Source: Drechslerella dactyloides
Lineage: Eukaryota; Ascomycota; Orbiliomycetes; Orbiliales; Orbiliaceae
Reading direction: 5' to 3'
Assembly (NCBI GenBank): GCA_020064725.1
Contig: JAGTWJ010000008.1
Coordinates: 1,984,001 to 2,048,000 of the forward strand
DNA length: 64,000 bases
In this document: positions 44,980-58,700 of the stretch, in pieces
How positions within the stretch are numbered: the stretch's first letter is position 1
Layout of the letters: the number at the start of each line of letters is the position of its first letter
Position numbers and translations under genes: made by a program
The notes under the pieces: generated by a model
What the model saw: the letters and a program-made list of their open reading frames with translations, nothing else
Told to the model about the DNA's origin: nothing
Databases searched by the model: none

Positions 44980-47113
44980 TCACTTCCCCGCCCCGCCGCC
45001 GCCGCCACTACCAGGCCCGCCCTTGCCGCCCGCGCCCTTCTTGTTCATCAGGCTGCTGAAAAACTGCGCGAGCACCTCGTTCTGACTCTTGCCGTCGCCG
45101 CCGGGAGATGCGGGCCCTGCGCCGCCCGCTGCCGCCATCGCCGCCGGGTCGAGATTCGCCGCTGCATCTCGGTCCTGCGTCCGTCGAACAGCACGTATTA
45201 GAAGCCATTCTATGTATATCGACCGTATGATGTGATATGATGTGATATTCTCGCGCAGAGTAAACGTGCGTGCGTGCGTGCGTGCAAAAAAGCCACGTGA
45301 GAATCGATCGAATCATACCTTTATCCTCCGCAGCATGTCGTCCGCATCGACCTGGATCCCGCCGACGTTGAACTGTACGGGGCCAACGTGGTCGCGCACC
45401 CGGCTGTCCGTTTCGCCGAGGCCGACGGTGCCCATTGCGTTCTTCACACCGCCGGGGCCGGTGATTCCCGCGCTGCTGCTGCCGGCGCCTGGTCCCGTGG
45501 TCTTTTCCTCGTCCTTCTTGCTTTCGAGGACTTCTAGCTGCGCGGATAGGAATTCCTGCAGGTCTACCGGCGGCATCTCGATTGCGCCCTTGGGACGTAG
45601 CGCGGCTAGGGAGTCGTCGCCGCGGCTGTCGCGGATGACTTCTTCGTATAGCTCCACGGCGCCGCCGTCGACGGGGGCGTCCAGGTCTGGTTCGGCGGCG
45701 GAGGCTGGCGAGAAGTCAATGTCGACGGACCAGCCGGAGCCGACGCCTTCGACGTCAAAGTCGCGGAGGACGCGGATCTTGCCCCAGGAGTCCCAGGAGG
45801 GGGGTACGAGCACGCGTTCGCGCTCGATTACGTTGTGGCGGATAGCTTGCTGTTAGGGGTGGCGGTTAGTACGTACGATGTGCGGGTAGTGGGACTGTGA
45901 TGGTTTACATGCCTTGGAGGAGACGGGGAGGGAGAGACAGGTGTAGACGAGGGGCTGTAAGGAGGAGGACGTCGAGGGGGTGGTATAGATGAGTGAGGCT
46001 CCGTCTGTAAGGCATGTATGTTAGCTATTGGTTGCTGGTGGTGATATAGAGCTATGCGGGGTGACATCATACGTTTGAGGAGTATTGTTCTCATGAATTG
46101 CAGGACAAAGTCGAACTCTTCCTCCTTCCACCCTCGTTCCCGCTCCAGCGTTTCAATGTTATCTGCCTGCATTCAGCGGCGTCAGCGAGGGAGTTTATAC
46201 TATTAACAAGGCGTACGCGGAGACTTACATTCTGGCAGACCACCAGCAGCGGCAGCCCTAGCGGCTCGTCGAATTCGCCGGGTCCGAGGGGAATCTGCAC
46301 GTCGGGCGCCGCCCCGGGGACCTGCATCGCGCCGGTTTCACCAAAATTCCTCGGCCTTGCCTCCCCTAACCTTCGTGAGATCCTCTGTTCAGGTGGCTTA
46401 TTTCCCAATTGAAATTCGAAAAAACTCCACAGGACGGGGACCTACAAGCCTTCATGACCTCCTCCAAAGCTTCCTTCGCGTCATTGTCAAGCTGCGAGAA
46501 GATGTTCCGCAGTAGCCGTATCCATCGCCGCGTCTGCCGGAGCCAGGTCCATGGTGTCCGCCAGTCTAGTAACAGCACAACGAGCGTGTCGGGCAGCAGT
46601 TCGGGAGTGAATAGCGGCTTGAGAAGCGGTGAGAAGGCCGGCGTAGGTGACGAGACGAGATATAGTCCGAGGCGGGCGAGGACGTCTATATGCAGCGGTT
46701 GGCCATGGTTAGCGAGTGTTCGTGATCTCTATCGATAAGATAGCTGGATAAGAGCTCTGAATCGACGAACCTTCTTGCTCGGCGTCAAGCACATCGAGGT
46801 ACGTGTATCCCAGGGCGAACTCGTTCGCAACCGGCGGCCTCCTGCTTTGCTTCCGGCTATCCGGCGAGAAGCCACCCAGGGCGTCAACGAATTCCTTTTG
46901 CTCGTCCGCCCCTCCTCCTAGATGCACCGACGACAATCCCCCCTGCTATTAGCTGGGTTTTCCCCGAAATCACGAGTCCTGCTGCATCCACCGAAGGAGG
47001 TATGTACCAAGAACGAGAATTGACTTTTGAGGTAGTCGTTTCGATGAAGCGACGTTAGACAGCATGGAAGACCAGAGGTCCTCCTCTACAGCTGCCGCCG
47101 CCGCTGCCGCCAT
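44980..47113 (-). CDS. Cytoplasmic dynein 1 light intermediate chain
   Basis: Links the dynein heavy chain to cargo adaptors for minus-end transport along microtubules (nuclear migration, endosome motility in hyphae). Eight exons by eye: 47113-47008, 46917-46771, 46685-46446, 46365-46229, 46166-46073, 46004-45909, 45845-45319, 45174-44980; all phases agree, giving 513 residues. Family marks: KSILVLGGGADEQKEF (a degenerate P-loop), ALGYTYLDVLDAE, LVVLLLDWRTPWTWLRQ, VQIPLGPGEFDEPLGLPLLV, VVCQN-ADNIETLERERGW, FMRTILLKHGASLIYT, VPPSWDSWGKIRVLRDFDVEG, and the helix NEVLAQFFSSLMNKK near the end, which in animals binds adaptors. The tail is Gly/Ala-rich. The GTP-binding loop lacks GKT, as in other fungal chains, so nucleotide binding is doubtful. 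The gene can only be seen by joining all eight exons. Confidence 0.92.
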
Positions 47114-48492
47114 TGTGCGTGTTTGATTGGCTTACGGCAACCGGTTATCCAGTGTTCGGTGACGATGGTGATGGAGGCCGGGTAGCCCTCTGCTAGCTGT
47201 GGGAAGGCCTACGCACGCGGCGGAATGTCTGCGGATTCGGTATGGAGAGGACGGGGACGTGTATCATGCAGAAGCCTTGAACGCGCGGTAGTTACGAAGC
47301 TGCGTCCAGAGCCATACGCCGTTAGCAGGAGGCGTGACAAACAATTGAGATTGGTGACCCGGGTCTGCTCGCGGGCCGGGGATTGAGTGCGTACCTGTTC
47401 CATTCGGAGAGTGCACGAGTGACTGCGGGCGGGACGGGGGCTCGATGGCCTGCATCAGGTGTACATGTCGCTCGCGGTTGGATGGCTTGTGGGAAGCTGG
47501 TCGACCGGCGTTCCGTTCAGGGACAGCGAGCTGCTGGCGAGCTTGGTCGGCTGGAGCGTCGGCTACGCTGTGGCTGCTGCAGCTTGGCCCCGCCACAGCC
47601 ACCCGCCGCGTCGTGGCGGTGCGGAATGCCTGGGACGAGAGTTACGCCGGCGTGCGCATATTACAGCACGCCCGCGATGCGCAGACCCGCCGAATGACGT
47701 CTGGCCGCCGTCGACGCGCCATTGGTCATATTGGCTCGGCTTAGTAATCAGATACTCTTCGTATAGTTTATAGTCCATTGTTCTCGTAGCGGCCACGGTT
47801 TGGATATCGATCTGGCTCTTCATTACTGGCACTGCCAGCCGGCCAACATCAAACATCGATGTCTGGCATTCTGCCAATCCGAGGTTGCGGTTGGAATGTC
47901 CGCCCGGCCTGTCACTTCTGCAACTTGGGTGGCTAGCGCGGCCCAATTACTCCATACCGTCCAATCATTCCTTCATGCCCTCAGCGAAGGATCTCTTCTG
48001 GCTCACGCAACATCAAGCTTCACAGCTGCGATATTGCTTATATACCGTGCGCCGTTTGCCCTTCCTCTTGCCATTCCGAGGGACTACCTTTCTCGCCGTT
48101 CGCGCGAACACTAGCGAACGTTTACGAGGACGCCGCGGACGGACTTGAAGTCGCTCAAACTTCCCCGCCATCATAGAATCATCGAGGGCTTGGACCATAT
48201 ACCGGGATATCTAGGACGTACGACGTAGGGAATAAGATTTCAACCTGGGTTTCTATATCACGCTCAAGGTACCTGATTCGGACAGCAGGTACCCACGCCA
48301 CCGGGTATCACGTTTGCGAGCACGTCTACAGCCGTCTACCATCGCTCTCGACTCTGCTCTCCCAAAACAGCATTCGATCCTCGGGTCTCGAACTCGCTTC
48401 CAAATTGCAACGTCTGCAACAAACCAAAACCGCTGCCGGCGGGATATTGATATCAGCGACCTGTTTGGTGGACTTTGACATCCTCCAAGGCA
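47114..48492. promoter_or_regulatory. Divergent region between the dynein and PROPPIN genes
   Basis: About 1.4 kb holding two promoters. Overlapping frames near 47.4-47.8 kb include one with a hydrophobic stretch (about 104 codons starting at 47459), but frames of similar length exist on both strands and none resembles a known family. No gene is called. Confidence 0.45.
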
Positions 48493-49766
48493 ATGGACAC
48501 CCGACGGGCTCTCGTGGCCCCCGAGCGCGCCACCGCGCTCTCCGCGAGCTACAATCATGATTTTTCCTGTTTCGCCGTCGGTCTCGAAGACGGCTTCGCA
48601 GGTAACTTTCCATTCCATGAATCCACATTTGCATAGCTATATATAAACTCCAACATACTAACATATTATTCGTAGTTGTAAACACGGATCCATGCGAGCT
48701 GCGCGTCCATCGGAGTATGTATCTACCCCTACTACTGCATGCATCAAGTTTATAGCGGACCGCTAACTCGCCATCGTCCGGAGCAGGATTCAATGGAGGC
48801 ATCGGCATTGCTAGCATGCTCGGCAGGGCCAACTTCCTCGCCCTCGTCGGTGGAGGCAGAGACCCAAAATATCCTCCCAATAGAGTAATCATCTGGGACG
48901 ATGCAAAGCAAAAAGTGGTCATCAGTCTCGAATTTAAATCAGACGTCCTAGCCGTCCGTCTATCGCGCTCCAAGATCATTGTGGTGTCGCGAAACCACCT
49001 CTTCGTCTACAGCTTCTCCACCCCTCCCGAGCGGAGACACACATTCGAGACCGTCAACAATGACTTCGGTCTCGCATGTCTGGGCAGCAAGCATGTCGCC
49101 TTCCCCGGCCGGACGATAGGACAAGTCAATTTATTCGATCTGCAAACGGGGAATAACACCATCGTCCCCGCGCACACATCATCAATCATGGCGCTGGCAT
49201 TAAGCCCGAACGGCGAGCTTCTCGCCACCGCATCCGAAAACGGAACCCTCATCCGGATCTTCTCCACCGCCAGCTCCGCTATAGTCACCGAGTTGCGCCG
49301 CGGTATCGACAAAGCACTCATCTACTCCATGGCCTTCTCCCCATCCTCCAACAGACTCGCCGTCACCTCCGACAAAGGCACCCTCCACATCTTCGACGTC
49401 CTCCCGCCATCGGCGGCGCCAGCGTCGGACACGCAGCAACGCCCGTCATCAATGGGCAGCGGATCTTCAGAACCTGCAGCCACGCACACGGAATCGAACA
49501 AACGCTTCTCGCTACTCGGCAAGCTGCCGCTGCTGCCAAAGTACTTCAGCTCCGAGTGGAGCTTCGCGCAGGCGAAAGTCGAGGGCACCGGGAGGAACTC
49601 CGTCGGCTGGACGAATGAGGATACGGTTGTCGTAACGAGCACGCAGGACTGCAAGTGGGAGAAATTTGTTATCTTGAACGCGCCGCATACGGAATCGGGG
49701 AAGGCGTGCGAGAGGGAGGCGTGGCGGAACTTCGTCGAGGGTATGGATATTCCCTACAGCCAGTAG
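48493..49766 (+). CDS. HSV2: PROPPIN WD40 phosphoinositide-binding protein (Hsv2/WIPI3-4 type)
   Basis: Seven-bladed beta propeller that binds PI3P and PI(3,5)P2 on endosomes and vacuoles; the family acts in autophagy and piecemeal microautophagy. Exons 48493-48601, 48676-48714, 48787-49766; introns 74 and 72 nt; 375 residues. The start MDTRRALVAPE leads into blade 1 (SYNHDFSCFAVGLEDGFAV). Other marks: FNGGIGIASMLGRANFLALVGGG, DPKYPPNRVIIWDD, AHTSSIMALALSPNGELLATAS, then the lipid-binding LRRG motif at about 219-222 followed by IDKALIYSMAFSP. The LRRG form (instead of FRRG) and the length fit Hsv2/WIPI3-4 rather than Atg18. A disordered insertion at about 245-275 interrupts blade 6, as in other PROPPINs. 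Confidence 0.93.
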
Positions 49767-52700
49767 CTAGGGACGATGGTGTATGATGTGGGGGTGTCTA
49801 TCTTGGTGTACGTTCGGGGTATTTGTGGTGCGATTTCTCAACGATTACGTGACATTCCCTTTGGCATTCGCATTTGGCCATTATTTTAGGAGGCATTGTG
49901 TATACTATGCGATATTTGGGTTCGATTTCTTTTTTTTTCATCATCAGCTACTTCATGATACCCTTCGCGTGCTATGGCGTTCATACATCCTCATTGCCGT
50001 TACTATCTTGATACATTTTTACAGAATCGGGTTATTCTTTTGCATTAAATCTCAACAATACGTGCTGCATAAATTGCCTCTTGAACAACTAAAGTGAAGC
50101 CTTTGAATATGCCACTAACACAGGCGTTCGTGCGGGCACGGCCTTACGCCCAGTCTTGTGGTTTCTTTCAGGTACTCCATATGGACTAATTGCAATAGCG
50201 TGCATATAGACATTTCGTAAATGTCACATCCAGGCTTGTCTGCTAACCCAGGCTGCCCGTCCCTTAGTCGGGTCTGGATCCAGGGGCAAATATCAACTAT
50301 GCTATGGATTTGATGCAAATGGACAGATGTGAAGAAGACAAGTTTCAAGTTGCTTAGCTCTCATAAGACTACCTAGCTCATGCCGGCTGGCCAGGCGCTA
50401 TACTACAATTCTCATCCCCATAGACCTATAGAGCACATTGGTACGCGTCGCCGACCGAATTCGCCAAAGATGATCCGCCTGATGGGGATATGGCAGGCGC
50501 GATATTTCGTCGGGCTAAGCACGGCAGTCTGACCTAAGAAAATTCTAGAAACATACGTTTTAAGTACTTAAGTAAACGCGTTAACGTACGCACATAACAT
50601 ATGTTTTCCGACTCGACTCCCCGTCTGCCGTGCCCCTGATGCGCGAAAGTTTTGCGTTATCTCTGTAGAGGCATACGTGCGAAATCAAGCGGACTCGAGC
50701 AACTGTTATACAATATTAACCGTATACGAACAAGTTCTACTAGGAGGGCACAATCCAACGACAGGTTTGCTGGGACAAAATAAGTGGAAAGGTCCACTTC
50801 GGCCCGCCGGATGGCAATAAGGGCCGGACTCGCTATATAGGTTGTTTTCATGTATATAGCAGTCGAATCTAACATAACATAACATAAACCCTCTTTGATG
50901 AATGGGCTCTACAGTGCTTTAACGCGTTGATGGCCTGGTTACAAAAGACATGATCGATCATGAGAACATGCATTAAAAGGAAGAGGCCGCGACGGCCATA
51001 TCACGCCAAGCCAAGGGCCATAATGTATACACGTCAGTGACCTTTAAATTGCCACGTTCGAATCGATAGTCAAATAATTTCAGCAGAAATCCACGAAATG
51101 ATATTGAAGTGGACCACTAGATCTACTTGTATTGAACATTTGAGCGTTCGACGTTCCAGTCACATGCATATAAGTATACTAGCGCCTGGTCCAGACGTCT
51201 TGACGCTAATGAGTATATATAGTAATAAAAAATTCGAAAAATGCGTGTCTTCCAGGACGCCGATCCTGCAGCTAGCGGACTTGGAGTGGTCCGTTTATCA
51301 AAGAAAAAGGCGTAGTAGCGTCCTTAAAACCTAATTCCAGTTTTTCTAGGATCACAGAATCTCGGAAAGTTGTCTTCCCTCCTTTATGGTATGCTTTTAT
51401 ATGCTCTCTTGATATACATCTTTAATAATCTGTGGATTGATTGTTCATCGAGCCCCGTATATTGTAAATTCGGATCGTCGTGCGTAGATTGGCAGACCCT
51501 CGGCGCACATATTCCTGAAATTACCATCCGAGGGCATCCCATATCGATATATCTTGTCTCGCAAGCCGGAATGCGGTCCGATATATCAATATATTGGTGT
51601 CCTAGAAATCAAACTGCAAACGCACTTGGAGGAGCTTGTCAAGGAGACAAGGTGGAAAGTTCGAGGGACTCAGGCATGTCGGGCTACGATGGTCATGAAG
51701 ATGCTTCAATTGCAAACCTAAGCTATAAAGGAAATGCTGACCATGAAATGGGATCTTAAAGTTCACTCAATTCAACTATAGTATATTAGATGTTATCTAC
51801 AGCACTACTATGTATACCATGAACAAAGGAAAGTCTGGCTTGCAGGCTCATGTATAGCCAAGTATATACTAGCCGTTGGCTCGTCTCGCAGAGCCATCCT
51901 GGGCCCAGCTATCGATCCTAGGCCTTCGGCCCGCGAGATGAGACGGAGCCATGATCACGAATCAAATGAACATAGAGTCAGTACTTTTACGACAACCGAA
52001 TGATATTCCCTATGATATAAGTTTACAACTAGCTTGAGGTTATCCAGATTGAAATACAACATTATATCAAGATGTATACGTATATTGATCTCGTCCTCCA
52101 GTTTTTGGAAGCAATGTGTGTTTAATTTAAGAGATCTCGAGACCAGATCCATCATTGGTGCATTTAAATTTGGAAAATTTAATTACGAGACGGAGCCATA
52201 TGCAAGCGTATATACAAATATACCTGAGCAAATAAGATCCGCGAGCGGAATGCAATGCAATAAAATGCACGGCGACGATCTATATGCATATCAACATTGC
52301 ATACTGCGGTTGACATCCGTCCACGTCACACACACGCGCGCGTCCCGCAGCTCACGACATCGCAACACATAGTGTTCAAAAATGCAACACTATCCTCACA
52401 TTTTGCCCTCGGCGCGGCGCACCCTGCCATTTCTGCTGTCCTTCATGCATGCCGACTTCTTTACCGACTCCATACATTGATCGATCGGACAAATACATGC
52501 ACCAGGGTGAGCGAGGCGCAGATGCTGGATCGATGGATAGAGATAATGGCGGGGTTGGCCCGGCCTGGCCCGGCCTGGTCAATCAGGCGGCAGGGTACAT
52601 GGCGTTATCTCAAATTTTTATCTCAAGAAAAAAATTGAGTTACTCGAAATATAAAATCGAAACTTGACAGTTATCGACATTCTACAAACGATAATGTTCG

Positions 52701-55700
52701 TAGACGCATGCATAGGCGCATGCGCATATGCATGTGCATCGCCTCGTAGACTCATGTGCGTATATGCAGCTTATCGACCTTCTAATCGGCTTACTTTCTA
52801 GAATTAGACCGACGGGTCAATCGAGTATACTAGTTCTATGGTATGCATAAATATTTTAGTAAGGTAGATCTGTAGATGCATGCGGTTCGGACTTTTAGAT
52901 CGATCTAGGTTGGCCATGGAGGTGCATGGTGCGGGGGACCGGTTGGCAGGCAAGCATGCTAAGCCACCTATGTCACGATGATCTAATCTGCATCTACCGA
53001 TGCGCTAGATGCGCGATTAGGGCATAAGATTTATCAAGATAGAAGGCACGGAATCGAGTGTCGTCTTCGGGAAATAGGTTCATCCGAATAATGTATTGAT
53101 TTGGTACATCGTGGGGGGCAATCGACTGCTAGTTCATAGCCAAGATGTATATACGTCGAGGATCTCGAGGGAGATTACGGTACAGTCTAGTATGGTATAC
53201 TCTTGGGTACCATCTAAGGAAGTACTTATGCGTCCGGTATCGATGTCAAAGATCGAATTTGATAATTGCACTCACAGAGTCAGCACGTACTATCCGCGTT
53301 TAGGCAATTGAGCAAATTTCCATCAATTATGGCCACCCACGCGTCCCATGTGTACCAGCCTTACCGATGCAAAATACGAAGTACATGCATGCAGCGACAT
53401 CCTATTGTGCGACTTGGGAGAAAGCTGCCATTCCTGGTCGCCAAGCGGGAAGAAGCCGACAGGTCGCCATTATACTCGCGCCAAGCGACAGCCTTGCGCG
53501 CGCGTGACTGTGGAATCATGGACAGCTGCCGGCAACGGATAAGGAGGCAGGCGAACTCGGTCTACGAGTGCAGCTGCCGACGGGATCGACGTCGAAACTT
53601 GCCCGTACAGTGCTGAAGCTGTAGCGGGGACATGCTGGTCGTCCCTGTCCCGCGCCAAGCGAGAGCAAATAACCGCATTCATTGTGATCGACAGCTGTCG
53701 GTTCGCAAGGCCTTCCATGCGTGCGTGAGGAAATAGACTTTCCTCGTGCAAGGCGGTAAGACGCACAGAATTTTCTGTGCACGATTCGTCGATGAAGGGT
53801 GTCTGGACGGAAAGTGCAAAAAGCTGGGGGTCCAGAGGTAATATGACTCGCCTGATCAGGATCGGATGAGCATTTTCAGACAGGAGACACACGCAATACC
53901 AATCTCGATCCCTACAATTCAAGCCTTGGTATCAAAGGAAGCGGAAAGGGGTAGAACATAATTCGTGGCAGATGCAACAACGGATCGACGGCTTGGCTGC
54001 GCTGGCCAAACTATACGTGTAACGGCGGGATTGCGAATCGATTGCGAGATTGCTCAATCATGACCGATCCCCGACATGACTAACTGACACCTGTACCCTC
54101 TGCAAGCGGTTCTAATATCCGGTTGTACGCATCATTTGCAATTAATTGAACCTCACAGGATAAACACGCACCCTCAGCATGCATCCATATCCCGTCCCAT
54201 GTATCTAGACACACGACGTGTTTTATCTTGTCGTTTTGTACGATAACAGCAGGCGCGTACTTCCGACAAGACCTCTCGGCGCCACCAACTCAACCGTTAT
54301 AGAAGGTGCATCTGCCCGACCCTAGCCGTGAGGTAAAAACCGAGCTTTTTTCCAAGTGATCAGCCAGCTGCAGCTTTGACAGAGCGCAAAAACGGGTCAG
54401 GCACCCGCCGTCGACAAGCTGCGCCGCGCCAGACGTGCATTCTCGCCGAGATTTATATAAGGCATGTAGGTACTATACATGTCCCGCACGCACGCGTGGG
54501 AAAGAAAATTCTATTGTAGATGAAAGTGGTCAGCCGGGGCCCTTGCAGTCTGTCATGTACGCAATGCATGGTTTCCCCGGATTTTCGGGGAAGTGAGAGT
54601 CGACCACGGGCGTGACCTGAGAAGATAATCTCCTCGATCTGATATGGGATGATTCGATCGAGAGACATTCTGCGGAGAATTAGAATCGACTCGGACACAT
54701 AATTATAACGGGTGGCTTACAAGTATCCTTGCGATGCGAACACACGCCTGTACGAAATGCGCATCTGACTAACGGCGTCTACGTCTGCCAACTCGCGGAG
54801 ACAACTTGGCGGTGCACGGAAGGGGCATGTCTGCATGCAGCCAAGTACGTTACTTGCCCCCGCGTCGAAGCACTTGATCCGATGTTTTTTTTTGTCTCTA
54901 ATTTTCACTCCTTCTCACGCACAGCAATTCCTCCCGCGGGGGCAATTCAAACGAAGTGAATTGGTACCTAGGTAATTGTCTCGACGCTGTTACTAAGCTT
55001 AGATCAGTCAGCATGTTCGTCTGTGCCTCCCCCTGTATTACCGTCTGCAACAGTAACTTCATTACGCATAAGCATGCAGGACTATCGTCACTGCTTCCGG
55101 AACTCGTGCAGAAATATCTTCGTTGAGTCGGATGTTAGCTGGCAACAGCGGGGGTAACGTTGTAATACCCTCCCCACAGTATTTCGAATTCAACGAAAAA
55201 TTTGATACAATGATTAAGAAGCACATGTACGGGGTATGGGGTCTGGAGAAAGCACGAGCCAGACAGCGATATGAGACATTTTAATTTTCGTGCCGCTTTT
55301 GTGGGCGCCCGTATGCACGTCGAAAATATCGGGTATTGCATAGTGACCATCGATCGTGTGCACCTGTCCGTACGATTTAAATTTTACAAGAAAAGAAACA
55401 AAAAGAGTCCTCCGGGGGTGCTCCGGTGGAAACTTGTGAAGAAGCCAAGCACAAAAGCGATATATTTAGACGATCCGTGCCAGAAGTACCACGAGGTACC
55501 GCTCCGTCTCCAGTATTTTGCCAACCAACGGCCACTGAAGCGGCTAGCTCGCCGGGCCTCGTGGCCCCTTTGGTCGATCGGTGGCACTCTTTCATATGAT
55601 GAGGCATTATCTACCGTGGGATGGTTATGGCATTCGGGCGGACATACGGACATGGGCGGGACCGCCTCCATTCGAACGCTCGGGTGGGATATGATATACA

Positions 55701-58700
55701 TGTGTCGACGACAGGAGCCGGAGATCATGGAGTGACGTCCATGTAATGTTGTCCTCTGATCAATCATTCGAACGCTGCTCATGCGAATCCTGCAAGGCAG
55801 GCAGGCAGATGAGCATATAAGCAGGCAGGCATTATAGAACTCCAGCTCGAGCTCCTCGAGGATCTCGTCGACCGGGGGTAACCTTCGAATCTCACCGTAA
55901 CAATGGGGTAAACGTGTGAAAATCACACGTAGGTTCACGCGGTAGACTGCAACGAATATAATTCAATCCTTGCCGTTGTCGTATTCGTTGCAGAGGGCGC
56001 TTGCATGCGTGGAAGGCGTTCCGGTTGAATCGATGGGGATACACGGACACGGTATACGGCACGGTAGGTCGCTTTCGTACGTCCGAGATAGGGTTCGAAA
56101 TATCCAACCGGCCGCGGGGTGGACATGCCTTTCTGTCCAAGGCGGCCACTTGGTCTTTGAAGCTAAACGGTCAACTAACACTAGTTGCTCAGACTAACAG
56201 ATGCAAGCTGGCGTAAAACCGAGAAGAAAGTGAAGACAAAAAAAAATTTTTCTCCGTTAATGGGCCGGTTTCAGGAGCTGGCAGATAGAGTACGTAGAGC
56301 TTACGAGGCTACTATTGTAGATTATGCGCGCAGGCTTCGTATTGGTGTTGGTAGTGGTGGCCTGGAGGAGCAGCTACGACGCTCGTGGAGATTGATGATC
56401 GGATTGGGTTGGAGGTTCGGTTCTGTGTATTAACCCGTTGCAATGGGGCGATATCCGAGTATCTCCCGGAGGACCCAGAAACAATAGCCTCTAACCTCTG
56501 AAGAGCATGGTCGTTCGGCGGACCCGCGACCTCGGCGGAGCATTTCACTTTCAGCCTGAAGTCTCGTCCAGATGGCCGAGCCATCCGAGCGCATGTTGGA
56601 CAAGAGGGAAGCTCGTCCAGCGGACAGTCGCGCTCGGGGCCAGCTTGATGTCATTCCCGAGCTCAAACTCCGAACACAAGAGGCGGTCCTCGGGGGCTGA
56701 ATGCACTCAGCCTCGAACAATGTATGCATGTCCTGCACAGACTTCTACATACAACAGCATACAATAGCCAGCACGGACAAGCTTTCCTAAGCTTTTTCCC
56801 GTCCAAGGATCGCATTGGCAAGACTAGGTGCGACGACGGATGCACGCACGCAGCGATATCTCAATCTGAGTCTGCATGAGTCTCTCAATCACTGCGTTCG
56901 ACACCGGCTGGCGTGCACAATTGCAACGAGATGCACGGCGTGGCCGCTTGTCGCGCCGCTTCGAGGAGTCGGCTCCCTCCTCGCCTGCAGCTGCGAATTC
57001 CGAGCCAATAGGCGGCGAGTTAGTGTTGCACGAGCCGGGGACGGGACCCTTGTTCGAGTCGTCGTATCGCTCGACGAGGAAATTGATATGGAAGGCTGTG
57101 ATATTATGTTATGCCCATATATCATATGCGCATATGCGAGTAACATCTCAGACGGGCACAGCTGAGGGGGCAGTCTCCTCGAGTGTGCATCTCATGACCG
57201 CTTCCTTCCCTTCAGCTCGGAGCTAGAGCTCGATCGTCGACGTCAATGCTCATGCTCCCGCGAAATGTTTGGCTAGCCTGCCGCCGCCTTTTCTTTTTCC
57301 TTCGTTTCGAATTCCGAACTGAAGCAAGCCCAAGGCTGAGAGGATTGCGCTCCCTGCAAATCTATTAATCTATTCACGACGGTCTGCTGAGGAAATCGTC
57401 GGGATTCTTTCTCGTAAGAACAAGAAGAAGAAATATCACTGGCAACAAGCTGCCGAGACATGTCGACAAAGCTTGTTTCTGCGAAATGAGACAGACTGCA
57501 GCCAGAACCCCTCCGGCAGTCCTTCCTTTGCCGTACAAGGGCAAGCACGCCAGCCCTCTTACCTACAAAATACGTATTCGATAGTGGAGCAGGATTTCGC
57601 GGGGAAGGAATCTGCCATTGCCGACTGAGAGCGCTCCGCGACGCGGGCCTGGGGCTCTCTTCGAAGGAAAGCAATGATGCAGATGGCTGGAGCTTGAGCC
57701 GGTTGGCGTATCGGAGCGCACGTCCGGTGTTCGGGCCGGCTTGCTCGTCCACCTATCACGGATGTGCCTTATCCGATGACAACAGCAATGCGGAATTAGA
57801 CTTTTGAAGAGCCCCCGTTTCCAACTTTGGGAGCGTGGAAGCGAATCTCGGTCAAATCTCGGTGGAGGAAGATTCCGTACGAGCGCGAAGCTAGGAGAGC
57901 CGCCCAAGATCAGATCGGGGCAAAACCTGCCAGTCAAACAAGAGGACGGGCGAGCTAGGGAAGTAGCGTGCATCCGAGGAGATAGAATAACATCGGGGCT
58001 GTCGGCTTTGGCGCTGTCCGACTTTCGCCGATGTGATATAACATGACGGAGGGCCAATAAATTAATTTCATTTTACTCGACGTTATAGGAAGTATTACTA
58101 ACACGACGAGCTTAATGGGCGTGGCGTGCTTGTATGTATGTTCGGTGTGCAACAGCAGCAAGGAATCACGAATCACGCTAGATAAGATGAGCGGAGCTGG
58201 TGTTAGCTTCGCGATCGGACTGGATTGAATGGACGAAATCTAGGCCAAGGTGGTAGTGATGGTGGAACTGGCTAGACGGAGCTCCTGACTGCCTGGCGGC
58301 CCTGCTTGCTTGCCCGCTTGGAGTCCCACCCATGCAAGCTGGGCCCTTTTCAAACGAAGTGAGCTCTCGATAACACGCCTGCCTGCCTTGCCTCTGCGTG
58401 AAATGCTGACGAGGGGGTGGGAAATTCCAAAAGTGGGGTTGCACCATCCGGCCACCGTCGTGAGAAAATGTTCGAGTCGAATCGATGCGAGTCCCGTTCC
58501 CCGGTTGCATTGTGCGTGCATGCAGCATCTTTCTCCAATCGCCAGCGGTCTCGACGCAATGGACTGGACCCTTCCCCTCGCCGTCTGTCATACGAGAGAC
58601 AAAGTGGAGCGATCGTATTACCAGCTACCCTTCAAACGTGAACCCTGTAACGTTCGATATCGTGATACTTCCTTGCGAGACGGTTCTTTTTTGGTCATCT

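Noticed and set aside
46918..46942. Intron end at CAG near 46942 in the dynein chain gene
   Set aside because: It puts the next exon out of phase; the TAG at 46918-46920 keeps the frame and gives the family sequence LVLGGGADEQ.
47459..47773. Small frame with a hydrophobic stretch between the dynein and PROPPIN genes
   Set aside because: Comparable frames occur in two other plus-strand frames and on the minus strand; nothing links it to a known small membrane protein.
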